Positions 47,935 to 48,631 of a DNA stretch of 48,631 nt are shown piece after piece. The notes beneath the pieces are model-generated. The model ran no database searches. It was not told the origin of the DNA and worked only from the letters and a program-made list of their open reading frames with translations. The DNA comes from Microtetraspora niveoalba (GTDB taxonomy: Bacteria > Actinomycetota > Actinomycetes > Streptosporangiales > Streptosporangiaceae), in assembly GCF_001570405.1 (NCBI RefSeq), contig NZ_BBYM01000044.1:18561-67191 (forward strand), read 5' to 3'. The translations under genes were made by a program, and so were the position numbers. Positions within the stretch are counted from its first letter, which is position 1. The number at the start of each line of letters is the position of its first letter.

Positions 47935-48631
47935 ATGGCGGGCATCGACGGGCCGATGGACGACGCCCTCGTCCGGCTGGGCCGATACCTGCACCCCGGC
48001 ACCGTCTCCCCCGACCTGCGCGCCCTCTACCAGGTCGGCGGACGGCGGGGGGACGCGTTCTATCGGGATCGGTGGAGTCATGACAAGGTGGTGCGTTCGA
48101 CGCATGGGGTGAACTGCACGGGGTCGTGTTCGTGGAAGGTGTACGTCAAGGACGGGATCATCACGTGGGAGACCCAGCAGACGGATTATCCGAGTGTGGG
48201 GGCGGATCGTCCGGAGTATGAGCCGCGGGGGTGTCCGCGGGGGGCGGCGTTCTCCTGGTACACGTACTCGCCGACGCGGGTCCGGTTCCCGTACGCGCGG
48301 GGTGTGCTGGTGGAGATGTTCCGGGAGGCGCGATCCCGGTTGGGGGATCCGGTCGCGGCGTGGGCGGAGATCGTGTCGGACCCGGTGAAGCGCCATCGCT
48401 ACCAGTCGGTGCGGGGGCGGGGCGGGCTGGTGCGGGTCGGCTGGGACGAGGCGACGGAGATGATCGCCGCGGCGCACGTGCACACGATCAAGACGCACGG
48501 CCCCGACCGCGTGGCCGGTTTCACGCCGATCCCGGCCTTCTCGATGGCGTCCTACGCGGTGGGATCCCGCTTCTTCTCGCTGATCGGCGGGGCGATGTTG
48601 TCGTTCTACGACTGGTACGCGGATCTGCCGG
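47935..48631 (+). CDS. narG: Respiratory nitrate reductase alpha subunit, N-terminal part
   Basis: The first 232 residues of NarG are present; the gene runs out of the window. NarG reduces nitrate to nitrite on the cytoplasmic face, using bis-MGD molybdenum and an [4Fe-4S] cluster. The cluster ligands are H57 and C61/C65 in HGVNCTGSCSW, and C100 in EPRGCPRG. DRVAGFTPIPAFSM and the ending SFYDWYADLP match E. coli NarG as recalled; D230 corresponds to the Mo-ligating Asp222. ATG at 47935 has AGGGG 6 nt upstream. Codons in 48050-48480 end in G or T more often than in neighbouring genes. Confidence 0.97.
   Translation, partial: MAGIDGPMDDALVRLGRYLHPGTVSPDLRALYQVGGRRGDAFYRDRWSHDKVVRSTHGVNCTGSCSWKVYVKDGIITWETQQTDYPSVGADRPEYEPRGCPRGAAFSWYTYSPTRVRFPYARGVLVEMFREARSRLGDPVAAWAEIVSDPVKRHRYQSVRGRGGLVRVGWDEATEMIAAAHVHTIKTHGPDRVAGFTPIPAFSMASYAVGSRFFSLIGGAMLSFYDWYADLP

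Noticed and set aside
1-48631. tRNA, rRNA, CRISPR, insertion-sequence or prophage features
   Set aside because: No cloverleaf-like GGTTCGA segments, spaced repeats, transposase motifs or integrase/att pairs were found on reading both strands. A tRNAscan or HMM search would be decisive.

Overview
The window is very GC-rich, with strongly GC-biased third codon positions, many GTG and some TTG starts, many 4-base stop/start overlaps and several apparently leaderless promoters. Together with its gene content (NmtR/CtpJ, ECF41 sigma factor, DyP/encapsulin, leucine leader peptide before leuA, FadR-type GntR, WYL and double-MerR regulators) this indicates a chromosomal segment of a filamentous actinomycete. 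Streptosporangiales is a guess. No rRNA, tRNA, CRISPR array, insertion sequence or prophage was recognised.

Layout. Both ends carry anaerobic-respiration genes: the C-terminus of an NrfD-type membrane subunit (1-305) and the N-terminus of nitrate reductase NarG (47935-end). Between them, from left to right: a DAACS symporter with a GlxR/CRP-type site; a methyltransferase; a DHA2 drug exporter with a TetR regulator; a two-component system facing a lipoprotein/adaptor/ABC export operon, with 11-bp-spaced repeats between them (5.8-11.4 kb); a DyP peroxidase-encapsulin nanocompartment operon (12.4-14.3 kb); a double-MerR and a WYL regulator; an endonuclease/exonuclease/phosphatase protein; a GntR regulator divergent from leuA, which has a leucine leader peptide and a predicted attenuator (18.4-20.4 kb); an alpha-glucosidase/alpha-galactosidase operon (20.5-24.2 kb); an RsgA-type GTPase with a leader ORF plus an acetyltransferase, divergent from a TetR/FAD-monooxygenase/SnoaL operon (24.3-28.8 kb); and nmtR divergent from the metal ATPase ctpJ (28.9-31.4 kb).

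The right third holds a MarR regulator, a VapBC-like toxin-antitoxin pair, a streptomycin-6-kinase-like phosphotransferase with an esterase, a broken TetR gene, a PIG-L deacetylase, an ECF41 sigma factor translationally coupled to an NAD-dependent epimerase, a MarR/cupin divergent pair, a GH2 glycosidase, the fused remains of a hydrolase and a TetR gene, a LysR/MFS/VOC cluster, and a nitronate monooxygenase with a LacI regulator.

Most of the region is accessory metabolism, efflux and local regulation, organised as regulator-target divergent pairs whose operators can often be read directly. The most informative signals are regulatory RNA and DNA elements rather than a wholly new enzyme system: the leuA leader with mutually exclusive pairings, the leader ORF in front of rsgA, a class-II-like CRP site, and two loci where regulators have decayed.
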